From Cymbomonas tetramitiformis (Eukaryota > Chlorophyta > Pyramimonadophyceae > Pyramimonadales > Pyramimonadaceae), in the NCBI GenBank assembly GCA_001247695.2, contig LGRX02034679.1, positions 1 through 64,000 on the forward strand: 64,000 nt of DNA. Direction: 5' to 3'. A program made the position numbers and the translations under genes. This document shows positions 19,719 to 30,776 of the stretch, piece by piece. How positions within the stretch are numbered: the first letter of the stretch is position 1; every line of letters begins with the position of its first letter. The notes beneath the pieces were generated by a model. The model was not told the origin of the DNA. It saw only the letters and a program-made list of their open reading frames with translations, and ran no database searches.

Positions 19719-22368
19719 TTAAATAAACACTTGTTCTCTTGAGAGTTCTCTTTCTCTAAATTTTATTCCTATCTTATAAGTCACCCAAGTCTTGTTCTCT
19801 TTCACCTCAATTGACTTATAGCCTTTCTCATTCAATTCGATTGTGAAATTCTCCTTTGAGACCGTGGTAGTGTTCTTGTCATTAGAATAGGTTGTAAACA
19901 ATGTATTAAAAGGTGTACACCATTCTTCGATAAATTGTTTCTTTTTTTGCTTTATCGGAAATATTTAGTACAAACTTCCCCTTCTTTGTGGGATGGTTTA
20001 CCAAAAGATTATTGAAATCTCCATACGTCTTATGTTCGAGTGTTTCATAACAATTGCCATCTTCATCCGTGTCGCTATCGGTGTATACATTGAAGTGTTG
20101 TTTGACCCACGCCAACCCTCTTGTTTCTTCGTTGACGACTTGCATTGTTTCGTCCGATATCACTTGAGGCACACTTGGTGCTTGCTTCCAATTGTTTTTG
20201 TAGTAATCACATACAAGATAAATGAAAGCATCATATACATCTTGTTCCTTAATCCAATTCTTTATGTTTGGGTCGTTTGGAAAGAACTCTTCGTTTACCA
20301 TTTCACACTCGGGATTGCTATGCCTTGTTTGTCTAAATACTCTTACTCTATCGGGAATTGATTTGTCATTATCGGAGAATTCAGGTATGTCGTTTGAAAA
20401 AATGATTATTGTACTTCGATTGAAGAATGAAACCTGAGATTTATATAGGTCTCTTGCATTTATTTCATCACCTCCACTTATCAAGGTTCTAATAGTATGT
20501 GCATTAATCTTGACACACTCATTATAGCTCTTTCTTGAGCCCGCGCCTTGATGAGTTTCTTTTACCATAGGTATCTCATTGCAAACCGTTAGTCTCTTGT
20601 CGTGAAATGCTTTCGCCCATTTCCATTGAGTTTCCTCTTCGTTTTGAACATTTGCTTTTCGAATAATATTTCCTCCATTCAAAGTTCCGTAGAATCCCTT
20701 TTTATCACCTAACGCGTTTCTCAACAAGTCGGTCAATGTTCCTTTCCCGCTTTTTGTTTTGCCCAAAATGGTGGGAAGCACTCTATCACAATAATGACCG
20801 GCAATGCCTCTCGCTATGGTAGCCAATGCATAATTCACTTTTTCTTCGTTATTATAAGGTAAGTCAAATAGCTTATACTTTACTTCTTTGGCTATCTCGC
20901 TTTTGTCGTCGCACACATATTCCCTATCAATGATAGAGGTGAAATAGAATTCGGGATTTGCTTCTAATATTCGGTGGTTCTTCAAATCGAGCACACTGTT
21001 TTTGAACAATAGATAACCAATTTGTTTACTAAAGTCGAACTCCTTAATCTTTGTGCAAAAGGCGGGCAATGCATCCCTCAAGTCACCATAGCATTTCTGC
21101 AAATCCCACTTTACTTCAGTGTCATCCATATGATGAAAATATTCTTGAGACTTTTGGTACACCATTTTCTTAATGTCTTCGTCATCATTCATCCATAACC
21201 CTTTCTCCTTGCAATATATGTAAAGACCGCTTTCGGTCATTAACACATTGTCATCATTCATTTCCAAAAACACCTTGGCAAATCGTTTCCCGCCAAACCG
21301 ACCATCGTGTTTCACGTGCAAAGCTATATGGTCCGGTACATACTTCTTCAAGGCGATATGAAACTCGTTGTCTCCTTCTTTCAATTTCAAATGCTCTTGT
21401 TTAATTTTCACATTAAAATCCAAGACGCGTTTTATCTCATTCATCATTATAATGTCAAAATCATTGTTGGTATTATTTTGTCTTTCAAAGTAAATCGCAT
21501 CAAACTTGGTGGCTCTTACGATTTGATTGTTAGTTTGCAAGACATTAAACATTACCACGTTCATCTTCTTCTCAATTTCTTGAATGTAAAGGGAAAGTGC
21601 ACCAAACTCGGGATTGCTCTTCTTCTCTTTCCCTTTTTGTGATTCAATGTGTGCCTTTTGTGCTATATGATAATTTGGGAAGTGATTTTCGGCGTTGACC
21701 GCTACATACTTCATCAATGTCATATATGCTTTGATAAATGGCAAAGGCGACTTTGATTCTTGTTTGTATTTTGCTACCCAAGTTTCAAATGTCCCATTAA
21801 ACGTTATGATAATCATAAGATCTTTTGCCTCCTTTTGTGTGACGTTGTATTCCTTCTCAATCTTTTTTAATTGTGAGTCCCTATGAGCGATGTATGCCTC
21901 GAGAGGTATCAATTTCGTTTCACATCTTAGATACTTCCTACACAATTGATACAAAATTGTCGGTGCACAATTTTCAATATCACATTCGTTTATATTGTTG
22001 TTCAACACGTGTCTCAATATCTTTTTATTCAATTGTTGAAATGAGTAGCTTCCCAATTTCTTTGTGTGCTCATACATACGACCATAGCCATATTTCTTTG
22101 TTTTGAATGTGTGTTCTTTGGCACCCATTTTCAACATTAGTTTACATCTATCAATGTCATTCTTTGATAACAAATCATTCTCCTTGTCAATATTTGAAAT
22201 AGTCTTCAAAATAGTATCATCATAGTAAAATTCTTGAATCACTTGTGGTGCTTTGAAATCATAAGTAATGTGTTTATCCATATTGTGCTTTTCTGCTTTA
22301 CTATCATCTTGTTCTTTAAGTGGATTTTTTATTGGTAGTTTGCACATCTTATTATTACAAATATTCAT
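19719..22368 (-). CDS. TV-Pol-like / SF3 helicase (D5-like) replication protein, one 3' frameshift
   Basis: Starts at ATG 22368 and runs 820 codons to 19906. The natural C-terminus continues in another frame to 19719, and the shift falls at a seven-T run (19942-19948; A7 in sense), so the full protein would be about 880 aa. The N-terminal third carries DIENCAPTIL (about residue 120), resembling the catalytic D-x-x-N-x-H/A-P motif of TV-Pol, a family-A-like polymerase domain of virophages and related elements. The C-terminal half is a superfamily 3 helicase: Walker A GKTKSGKGT near residue 538, then IIIFSNDIPEFS as the SF3 sensor-type motif. Expected role: replication of the viral or transposon genome. 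The indel could be decay or an assembly homopolymer error. Confidence 0.8.
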
Positions 22369-22405
22369 TTCTTAAATTGTTTTATCTTACTATCACATTT
22401 AAAAA

Positions 22406-22534
22406 AAGGGAGGTTGGGCGGTGGGAGGTCTTAGTTTTTGGAAAAGTTTTTCTAATAAAGATAAAATATAAGAATATATTTATGTGAGTTTTAAAATACT
22501 TTTTTAAAAAGCCAACCTCCTACCTCCCACCTCC
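22406..22534. terminator. Second G-rich/C-rich inverted repeat, downstream of the Lys-rich small gene
   Basis: GGGAGGTTGGGCGGTGGGAGG (22408-22428) and CCAACCTCCTACCTCCCACC (22511-22530) are separated by about 80 bp of AT-rich sequence. It lies between the stop of the 159-aa gene (22544, minus) and the start of the helicase gene (22368). Position and sequence match the first hairpin, suggesting a shared gene-end signal. Confidence 0.5.
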
Positions 22535-22543
22535 CTTTTTTCT

Positions 22544-23023
22544 TTATGAAGAATTCAGACCTAATAATGATTTCTCGGCTAGTATATATAATTTGTCACG
22601 TTCACTCATCACTTCATCATCTTCATTCTTATATTCATTTTTAGAATTATTCCCTTTCTTCTTTCTTTTTACAATAACTTCTTCTTGTTCCGATTCACTT
22701 GACTCTTCAACATATACAATTTTCTTTTTTGGTTTTGTCTTCTTTGGCTTTGACTTAGTTAACTTTATTTCATTTTTGACATCATTGTCACTATTATCTT
22801 TGGACTCTTCGATGTCTTCAGATGTGATAGGCTCTTCTTTTGTGACGGCTTTTGAAATGATTTGTTGCGCTTTCTCGTGCTTCTCTCTTTCTTCTATTTG
22901 GCTTGCCAATTTGATGTCGGCCTTTTGTTTACTCTTCTCCCGTCTAATGGCTGACGCTTTCTCACGAGCCTTTGCCAAAATCTCCTTATGCTGATCGGAC
23001 AATGGTTCACCTTTCTTGGGCAT
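22544..23023 (-). CDS. Lys-rich small protein of the viral-like block
   Basis: 159 aa from ATG 23023. The N-terminus (MPKKGEPLSDQHKEILAKAR) continues into a charged, probably coiled-coil stretch with a repeated ARE-type pattern. The middle alternates acidic clusters (SSESEQEE) with Lys blocks (KPKKTKPKKK). Similar short basic proteins occur in virophages and nucleocytoplasmic viruses, but no function can be named. A nucleic-acid-binding role is a guess from composition. Confidence 0.65.
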   Translation of the reverse strand: MPKKGEPLSDQHKEILAKAREKASAIRREKSKQKADIKLASQIEEREKHEKAQQIISKAVTKEEPITSEDIEESKDNSDNDVKNEIKLTKSKPKKTKPKKKIVYVEESSESEQEEVIVKRKKKGNNSKNEYKNEDDEVMSERDKLYILAEKSLLGLNSS

Positions 23024-23075
23024 TCTATATAGTAATCAAAAGAAAATAAAACAAATGAAATTTACTTATCATTTC

Positions 23076-23468
23076 TTATATTGTGATACCACCTAAACTA
23101 GATTGTATAGGATGTTGCAAATTCTTAATTTGAGGATGATATAACGGTCTATAGAAAACTACCGATTGCGCGTTTATTGGCGTCTTATTTGTAATAAGAT
23201 ATGACTTATAACCTACGCCATCGGGATATGAACCACGTGAGCTTCTCTCGGCATACCTACTTACCGAGCGACAAGGCTCAATCATTGTGGAGGCTGGTCG
23301 CTGAGTATTAATCAACATTGGATTCATAGGACCAACAATTCCTCTAAACTTTGAAATTTGCTCTAACTTGTTTCCTCCGATGATGGGTTCATTAGTGTTG
23401 TATTGTGGACCTTGAGGACCGGTTTGTATTTTCATTTGATTTCGAAAACCTTTAATGCGTAACGACAT
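23076..23468 (-). CDS. Small hypothetical protein of the viral-like block
   Basis: About 130 aa if started at ATG 23468 (MSLRIKGFRNQMKIQTGPQG). The frame is open further up to 23540, but that would overlap the divergent methyltransferase gene, so the internal ATG is preferred. Rich in Pro, Gln, Asn and Ser with no membrane segment. Not recognised. The spacing to the 159-aa gene downstream is 52 bp, as in compact viral gene blocks. Confidence 0.55.
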   Translation of the reverse strand: MSLRIKGFRNQMKIQTGPQGPQYNTNEPIIGGNKLEQISKFRGIVGPMNPMLINTQRPASTMIEPCRSVSRYAERSSRGSYPDGVGYKSYLITNKTPINAQSVVFYRPLYHPQIKNLQHPIQSSLGGITI

Positions 23469-23508
23469 TTCTTTTATATTATAATGAATGATATAAATAT
23501 AATCATCA
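23469..23508. promoter_or_regulatory. 40-bp divergent promoter region
   Basis: An almost pure AT spacer separates two divergently transcribed start codons (23468 minus, 23509 plus). It contains TTATATTATAATG and ATATAAATATAATC, TATA-like on both strands. The two genes probably share this promoter. Confidence 0.45.
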
Positions 23509-23950
23509 ATGGCATCCTTCCACACGAAAACATTTACCAAATATGATGATTATGCGACACCAAAATCTGCCTTTGAGCACATTCAAGCATTGGTTCCAAA
23601 AGGTAAAATAATTTATGAACCTTTTTACGTAGATGTGATAGCATCACAATATCTCAATGAACTTGGTTTTGATGATGTTATACACGACTCACAATTGGAT
23701 TTCTTTGTTCTTAGTAAAGATTTGCATTTTGATCTCATTCTTTCGAATATCCCATATTCTCAAAAGAAAGAAGTTTTCACTCACTTGAAGAAATCGAACA
23801 AGCCGTTTATGTCGCTTTGCCCTATATCTATGCTGAACACAAACTACTTAAGGGAATTGTTCGGTAATGATATTGAATTAATTATACCAAAAAAGCGAAT
23901 TCAATTCTACAAAATTGTGAATAATGAAAGAACATTTCCGGGTATAGGAT
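23509..23950 (+). pseudogene. N6-adenine methyltransferase-like gene, 3' end replaced by retroelement C
   Basis: Starts at ATG 23509. The early motif YDDYATPKSAFEHI resembles the start of phage and giant-virus adenine methyltransferases. It is followed by an acidic 'IYEPF' motif and a catalytic-type NIPY motif near residue 81 (standard DPPY/NPPY). The viral sequence ends at about 'NNERTFPGI', and from there the frame runs into element C, which supplies about 40 unrelated codons to 24081. The family is normally a little longer, so only its C-terminal tail is lost. It may act as a stand-alone modification enzyme of the virus. Confidence 0.65.
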
Positions 23951-26900
23951 CTGGGGGGGGACATCCCTGGAATTCCTTATACGTGGTGCAGTTTATATCG
24001 AGTACACCGATTTCGAGAGATTCAGCAGGAGGCAGGTCCAGCCGTAATCTATCAAGAAATGTTCGCGGAGGATATGCCTGAGGTACCGATTAATTCAGGT
24101 GATTCTCCATCTGAAGGTGATGATTCTAGAGGGCCGGTAGGTGCTGCAACCACTCCATTGTCGGCACCGGAGGTTTCAGAATCTCCGATTAATACGCATG
24201 CATCAGCGGATGAGCAGATATCCACTCCCGATAACGACCCAAACTTCACGCAGCAAATGATGGCAGCGGAAGATCAGGACTTGAAATCGGTTGTGGACCA
24301 CAATGACGCTGCAGCAATCACCCATGTATCATCTTCAACCACCGTGGACGCGCAACTGTCTGTGTTGGATAGTCACCCTCTAGATAATGATCATGTTGGA
24401 GACAGTCACCCACTGGATGATGATGACCTTGGAGGGAGCCACCCATTGGATGATGATGAGGAAGATGATGACGACTCGCTTAAATGTGAGCGGGTGTGCA
24501 GCGATCCATGGTAGTATACGCTGGGGATCCACTGAATACTTAGCTTCTGCACAAGATCCAGATGGACCCCTACTTCTGGTATTCTTCGCGTACTTGAAGG
24601 GACATCGTGTCAAGGTGCTGGTGGATTCTGGAGCTTCAGACATATTCGTATCTGAAGACTGCGCCAGACACTGTAAGTTGACTACGCGAAGTGGACCAGC
24701 TATGCGTGTAACTCTGGCGGATGGCTCAGTCAAGACGACTGGCCACGTGGCCTATTCTAAGTTCACTGCCAGGACCACGACAGGGACCTATACTGAGCAA
24801 TCTATGGCTATGCGGGTGCTACCCCTGGGCATCGCAGTGGATATGGTGTTGGGAGGGAAGTGGCTACGCAGCTTATCTCCCATTACGCTGGACTATGATG
24901 GTCATGGTTCAGTGTCCTTTTCTAACAAAAGGAAAAGAGGCGGTGCAGACTGCAGAGAGGGTTACCATCTCCGGGTGTAATCCTGGAATCAGTGCTGCCC
25001 CTGGAGGAAGGAAGGGGAAGTAACGAGGAGATGTGGATTGTGCGGGGCTGATTGACGAGGTCTTCCTCAATGCAGTGCAGTTGAAGAAACATCTAGTGGC
25101 CGCGGAAACGCGAAGACTCGCGGGAGACGCTTCTTCAATGCCCGCGTGGTTGATGATGGCTGCGAGGACCACCACGGGAGAGCCAGCCTTCAAGGTGGAA
25201 GCTGAGGATTTGCCCGTTGAGAAGGAGGACACCTCGAAAGAAAAGGTGGACACCGAGATTCCGACCGGCGCCAACGATAACCCGAAGAAGGCCCCTGTGT
25301 CGCAGCCGGACTCGCAAGATGCGGATGCCACTGCAGCGTGGAAGAAGAAGTTCAAGGACCTCTTCGACGAGTTTGAGCAGGAGCTGCGGGACTCTTTACC
25401 TTCTGGATTGGAAAACCTTCGGCACGCTGACGAGGATCAGGCGAAGATTAATCTCAAGCCGGACAGAGAAGGAGGACCTCCGTGTAGAAGACCTTACAAG
25501 ATGTCTGTGGAGGAGTTGCGTCAACTACGAGAACGCATTGAACAACTGGTAGAGAAAGGATATATACGACCATCATCGAGTCCGTATGCGGCTCCTTGTT
25601 TAATGGTGCCTAAGCCAGGACAGCCACATGTCCTTAGACTGGTGTGTGATTTCAGGCAACTGAATTCACAAACAATTCGAGACTGGTATCCTCTACCTGA
25701 TATTCAAATGATGTTTGACCTTTGACGAGATGCAGGGAGCTACCCATTTCTCCACCTTCGACGCAGTAGATGGGTTCTGGCAAGTACCTATGGCACCTGA
25801 GGACGTGGAGAAGACAGCATTCATTACTCAGATGAGAGCCTACGAGTGGTTGGTAATGCCGCAAGGGTTGCAGAACTCACCGTCGCAATATCAACGGCGA
25901 ATGCAGCGAGCGTTGGGACATTTGCCCTTCGTCAGAATTTTCATTGACGATGTGTGTGTTTACACCAGTGGGACCGTAGAGGAGCACTACTCCGCAGTAC
26001 GTACATTCCTGTTAACATGCCGCGAGAAGGGTGTCTACTTGAAGAAGTCTAAGGCGCAGATGTTGAAGTCTTCTATCAAGTTTCTTGGTCACACTCTGTC
26101 GAAGGAAGGATGCCAACCTCAACATGATAAGGTGGCGTCAGTGCGCGATTGGCCTGCGCTGGAGAACGTTACCCACGTGCGGCAGTTCTTGGGACTGGCT
26201 GGATAATATAGGCGTTTCATCCACTGCTTCTCTGAGATAGCGCAGCCCTTGACCAAGTTGACCAAGACGGATGTACCCTGGACATGGGGACAGGAGCAGC
26301 AGTGGGCCTTTGAGGAGTTGAAAGCTGCTCTGGTTAAGGCGCCTATTCTGGCATTGCCAAATATGAAGGTGGCAGCTGATGGATCTGCTTCTTTTCTGGT
26401 GCAGACGGACGCCAGCGGAGTGGCGCTGGGCGGGGTCCTTATGCAAGACTGTGGTAACGGCCTGAAGGTGATTGCATATGAGAGCCGACAATTCTCAGCG
26501 GCAGAGTAGAATTACCACACTGGAGAGCCAGAACTGGGTGCTCTACATCATTGCTGCACAGTGACGTGGAGACATTATTTGATATTTACTGAGTTCAAGC
26601 TTCAAGGTGATCACCGCCCATTAGAGTGGTTAATGGAGCCGGGGCGTGAGCTATCTCGGCGACAGGCGAGATGGTACATGGACCTGGTGGAGGTGGGTGT
26701 TCCCCGTATGGAATATGTGAAGGGGGCTCTATTGCTGGTACCTGACGCCTTGTCTCGCCGACCGGATTATGTGGCCAAGTCGCCACGAGAAGGGTTGAAG
26801 GAGGCGGGAGTACTGGACGACTAATCCGACTTGCCCAAGACTTCACTCGCGGCGATGGACACCTCCCACATATTTGAAGAGGGGCCCTCGAAGAGCTATC

Positions 26901-27019
26901 CTGCGTGGCATGCAGAGCAGGAGGCCTATCTTCACGCGGTGGACACTCTGCAGATACACTATTCACTCACCTTTAAGAAAACCCGCCGATAAGAAACCAG
27001 CCAGCCTTTCAGGGGGGGG
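23940..27019 (+). mobile_element. Retroelement C: internal fragment of an A/B-type Ty3/gypsy element
   Basis: Homology to element A begins abruptly inside its gag-pol (the shared segment TWCSLYRVH at about 23985 matches AWCSLYRVH of A) and ends before the adenine methyltransferase domain. Neither LTR is present. Both borders carry a run of eight G (23953-23960 and 27012-27019). The fragment separates the viral block from retroelement D. Confidence 0.75.
23961..26990 (+). pseudogene. pol: Decayed pol of element C (protease, RT, RNase H)
   Basis: Pieces in three frames line up with element A. 24059-24514 is an acidic linker with three SHPLDDD-type repeats. 24400-24980 is the protease (DSGAS, LADGS, VLGG). 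25033-26206 is RT (PYKMSVEELRQLRERI; FIDD near 25942), with a frameshift near 25715. 26210-26824 is RNase H (TDASGVALGG). Nonsense codons stand at 26204 (TAA for the Tyr of GYYRR) and 26507 (TAG for Gln), and further frameshifts near 24480 and 24960. The protein is dead; the remnant ends with a short segment equivalent to the linker before the missing methyltransferase. Confidence 0.8.
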
Positions 27020-28152
27020 TACGCAAGTTGGTGAGAATTGCTGAATGGTTTTTTTGAGCTATGAAATATGGACTCGTCCTTGAACGGAATTGAAAAAGTG
27101 TTGTGCACTGCCTTGCCCTTGTACCCTGTCAAGTCATGAGGAGTGTTGGCGAAGGTGTCCTTACATCTGTGAAGGACAGCACGCATCTCCTCCCAGTGTT
27201 CCTCCTTGAAGTCAGGATGGCCTCCAAACGTAGCATTGAGCTCAGTGTCGAGCCAGGCAGCCTCGTCCTTGGTCACAGTCGTCTTACCCAAAGGCTGGAG
27301 CTCGTCCAACACGGTGTAGGGCAAGACCTCATCCTGCTCTGCGACGTTAGCCTCCCAGCCCGGCTCCCACTGTCGCGATGACCGCTGGGACTCCCAGGAA
27401 GTGAACGGCGCTGCACCCCAAGTGACCCGTGCGGACGGCAAAGCGCCATGCACTGGCATGCTCACTGCCAGCCTGCTGGCAACCCAAAGGATACCGCACA
27501 AGAGCAGAAAAAATCGTAAAATTCTGTTGAACCGCACTGCGGCCACCGGTGAGTTCGAAGCGAATAAGCACGTCATCATTCTCCACCCCCCGTGCGTTAA
27601 GCGAGAACTTCCGCCAGCGGCAGCGAAGACCACGAACGCAAGGACGAGGGCCAAATAAGCTGTCTGTGCGATGTGATGCAGCACAAGGTTACGCCGAAGC
27701 TGTGTCCAGCGTGCGGCGAAGCGAGGCTTATCAAGCCTGTTGGGCAACGCGGGTAGGGACACGCGCCCCAACAAGAGGACCTGAGGACAACGCACGGACT
27801 GAACAGTCCAGCCTTGTGAAGCTCGGCGGCGATGCGCGTCCGCGGCGAAGCCAGTTGTGCGAGGAACTCGATGCGTGACGTTGTCACAATGCAGAGAAAC
27901 GCAAGTCCAAAGCCAGATGAGGACCAAGAGGAACACGGCCTCAACACTGCGTGACCACCACGCCAAGAATGCCATCAACCCTCTATAAAGGGGCACCACC
28001 ATCCAATCACCTGCACCAATGTGGCGCAAGCCAACGTAAACACCAGTGGTGTGCACGAAGAGGACAACAGTGTACCAAGCGATCGCCAGAGCCCAAAATG
28101 TTCGGGGTGTGAGGACTGAACCAGTCTCACAGGTATGTAAGCAAATGTTCAC
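27020..28152 (-). pseudogene. Retroelement D fragment: membrane segments followed by an RT-proximal region
   Basis: An open minus-strand frame of about 375 codons. In order from 28152: a long hydrophobic segment (WALAIAWYTVVLFV), a second (AVFLLVLIWLW), a third (AYLALVLAFVVFAAA) and a fourth (FFLLLCGILWVA); then a soluble part whose end (RCKDTFANTPHDLTGYKG, IPFKDESI) has the shape of the connector just upstream of the RT of Ty3-type pol proteins. RT itself is missing because the frame stops at the G8 junction with element C. The left side is cut close to the inverted-repeat element at 28205. Membrane segments upstream of RT are unusual. Alternative: an unrelated host membrane-protein remnant. 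Confidence 0.5.
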
Positions 28153-28204
28153 TTACAGGTAATATGATGCCATGATCATAGGATGTACAGACAGTACATG
28201 GATA

Positions 28205-29994
28205 ATATTCTCTATTCGTCGTAAGTATTTGTGGAAATACTACGGGGCCTTGGAGTATTTCCCACAATACTTGGAGAAAATCGCCTAATAAAAAATACGA
28301 AAATGTATAAATGTTTGGATTTATATATCTTAGGTTGTTAAATATGACCTATTAATCATCAGAAAAAATCTGGTTCATCGATATCGATCGATCTCGATGT
28401 CGCGCGCGCCGCTCGATGGACGTTGGGTGAGTACTAGTTTTCTCGTATATTTGTCGAGTAGTAGGTTCTACAAGTAGCGTGCTAGTAATCACCCCGACGG
28501 GCACCCTAGCGTCCTATATCGCATGAACATGATTCAATATGACATTTCGGACTACGAGAACTAACAACCGGACATTTTGTGAGATTTGAGGTGCATGGTT
28601 GAGTGTCGAGAAGGTGCCAGAACCTGGCAGACAGCGTACCAATACGTGTACACGAGTAGCATGCTAGGAATCGCCCGAATGGGCACCCTAGCGTCCTATA
28701 TCGCACGAACATGATTCAATATGCTATTTCGGACTACAAGAAGCATCCATTGGGTATTTTGCGATATTCGAGGTGCATGGTTGAGTGTTGAAAAGGTGTC
28801 AGAACCTGGCAGACAACGTACTAGTACGGTTATACACAAGTAGCATGCTAGGAACCATTCCAATGGGTACCCTAGCGTCCTATATCGCACGAATATGATT
28901 CAATATGCTATTTCGGACTACGAGAACTACCCACCGGGCATTTTGTGAGATTTGAGGTGCATGGTTGAGTGTTGAGAAGGTGCCTGGACCTGGCAGACAG
29001 CGTACACGTACGTCTACACAAGTAGCATGCTAGGAATGATCCCAGTGGACATCCTATCGCCCTATATTGCACGACCATGCTTCAATATGATATTTTGAGG
29101 TGAAAACCCAAGATATTGTGCAAAAGAATACGCACATTGTATGCGTGTGTGTGTCTCAAAGCTAGTATTGTGGGAAATACTAGCATTTCAGGATATTCTG
29201 AGCATTCCACGGCGTCCATTATTATCACAAATGCTCTAAACAGCTCGTCATATCTCGACGAAAGTGTCTTTGGAGGACCGAAAATTTGAATATCGCACTT
29301 TCAAGGGGTATGTGGTGTTTTACGACACTATACGCAAGCCTATGCCTTCAAAAAACTGCCCGTGTGGGTATTCGTGATAATGGCCATGATGTCATTCGAC
29401 ATCGTAGGACTCGAAAATGAGGTGTATAAGGTGTATCGCCGCTATCGTGGGACCATGAACGCCATAAATGCCGATATCATAACTTCATTTAAGGTCTTTG
29501 ACATATTTTGGTAAGGGTGCGGGCGTGATTCGTGAGACGTGTCGTGAGTCGAGGGAGCAAATCCACGTAGTATTTCCCACAATACTAACGTAAATACGTG
29601 CCGCTTGCCAGAATATCCATCATACATCATCAAACAAACAAAAATTTCAGACTTTAGTATCATATATGCAAGATATATTCACCCCTTGTCGCATAGATAA
29701 GTGAAAGACATGTGTGCATGCGTCTAAAGTTGAAAACCCTATGATTTGCGCCCGAGGTCGAAATCCGGCTTGATTCAATGCACTTTGGGTGTCACCATAA
29801 AGGGCTCGCGCGATGGTACTTGCCACGCCCAAACCCCCATACCCAATTCACAGTTTCTCAATCGAACCTATGCCTTAAAAAAACACTAAGTCCGCGATCG
29901 CCAATCGACCATTAAGTGCTCCTAAAGTGGGCCACTTTGAGGGCCAAAATCGAAGTATTTGTGGCAATACTACGCGACGACGAATAGAGAATAT
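28205..29994. mobile_element. 1.8-kb non-autonomous DNA-transposon-like element with terminal inverted repeats
   Basis: ATATTCTCTATTCGTCGT at 28205-28222 is repeated in exact inverse at 29977-29994. Inside each end lies the same palindromic block AGTATTTGTGG(A/C)AATACTACG, in opposite phase. The interior has no convincing coding region. The 18-bp dyad AGTATTGTGGGAAATACT recurs in either orientation near 28253, 29168 and 29567. A target-site duplication is not obvious. The length and lack of a transposase point to a MITE-like or otherwise non-autonomous element. Confidence 0.65.
28440..29100. repeat. 182-bp tandem repeats inside the inverted-repeat element
   Basis: About 3.5 copies. Anchor GGGCACCCTAGCGTCCTATA recurs near 28499, 28681, 28864 and, diverged, 29046. 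Each unit also holds ATGATTCAATATG and GAGGTGCATGGTTGAGTG. The spacing is constant at about 182 bp. Confidence 0.85.
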
Positions 29995-30776
29995 CGGATC
30001 TTTTTAATTACTCTTTTGGTCAAGTTGCCTAACAGCCACAGAGGTGGCTGCCATGTACGACAAATTTAAACTCCCCCCCGAGAGCTTGCACAGCTCTCTA
30101 CTTAAGGTAACTCGTCCTTACCATGCCACTTCATGTGTTCAGTCATTGCTGACTGCAACAACCAATCAGCTGGGATCTGTCATAAGTACTTAAATGTTTC
30201 TGACTGTCACCTCCCAAGTCTCTCATTTGAATACTCACAGATCTGCTGATGTGACTGTATAACTGAGGTCCTCCTCGATTCGTTCCCTCCAGTTATGTTC
30301 GACTGATCGAATCCTAAATGGTTTCCCACCAATTCTCACCAGTCTGATCTGCTGTAGGTGCAGATATTCAAATGTCACATTTGAGTCAGTCACTTCTGTC
30401 GGTCACCTTTGTCAATTCTTCCAGTCACCTGTGTCATTCGGTCATGCTGGTGACTGTCATCATTTCCGGTTGGTGACTGTCATCGTTTCTGTCACTCGTC
30501 ATTCTGACACGCCTGTCTCTCGTACTGACTCGTGATGTACCCTAGTACAACTCTCCCCCCCTTTTAGGCGCGCCTAAGTCCTCGCTAGGCTGTCCGGCCC
30601 GTATATACATTGTCTGAGGTTTGAGCATGCACTTGTGACAAGAGTCGAGCTACTAAGCTCTCGGTTCTTGGGTTCCGTGCCCCCCCAGTCCTCGGGTCTG
30701 GGTCCCCTTCTGCTTGCTAGGTTTTTCCAAAGGCCCTCACCGCCTCACGCTGCCAACGCTCAGACATACCGGTACG

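Larger units (their letters stand above)
19555..23950. mobile_element. AT-rich virophage/PLV/giant-virus-like insertion, truncated on the right
   Basis: The base composition drops sharply to AT-rich, genes are tightly packed with short spacers, and codon use is AT-biased, all unlike both flanks. Content is a TV-Pol-like plus SF3 helicase protein, a Lys-rich small protein, another small protein and an adenine methyltransferase. These suit endogenised virophages, polinton-like viruses or giant-virus DNA. No capsid, packaging ATPase, protease or integrase is present, so this is a fragment. It is cut at about 23,950 by retroelement C. Confidence 0.75.
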
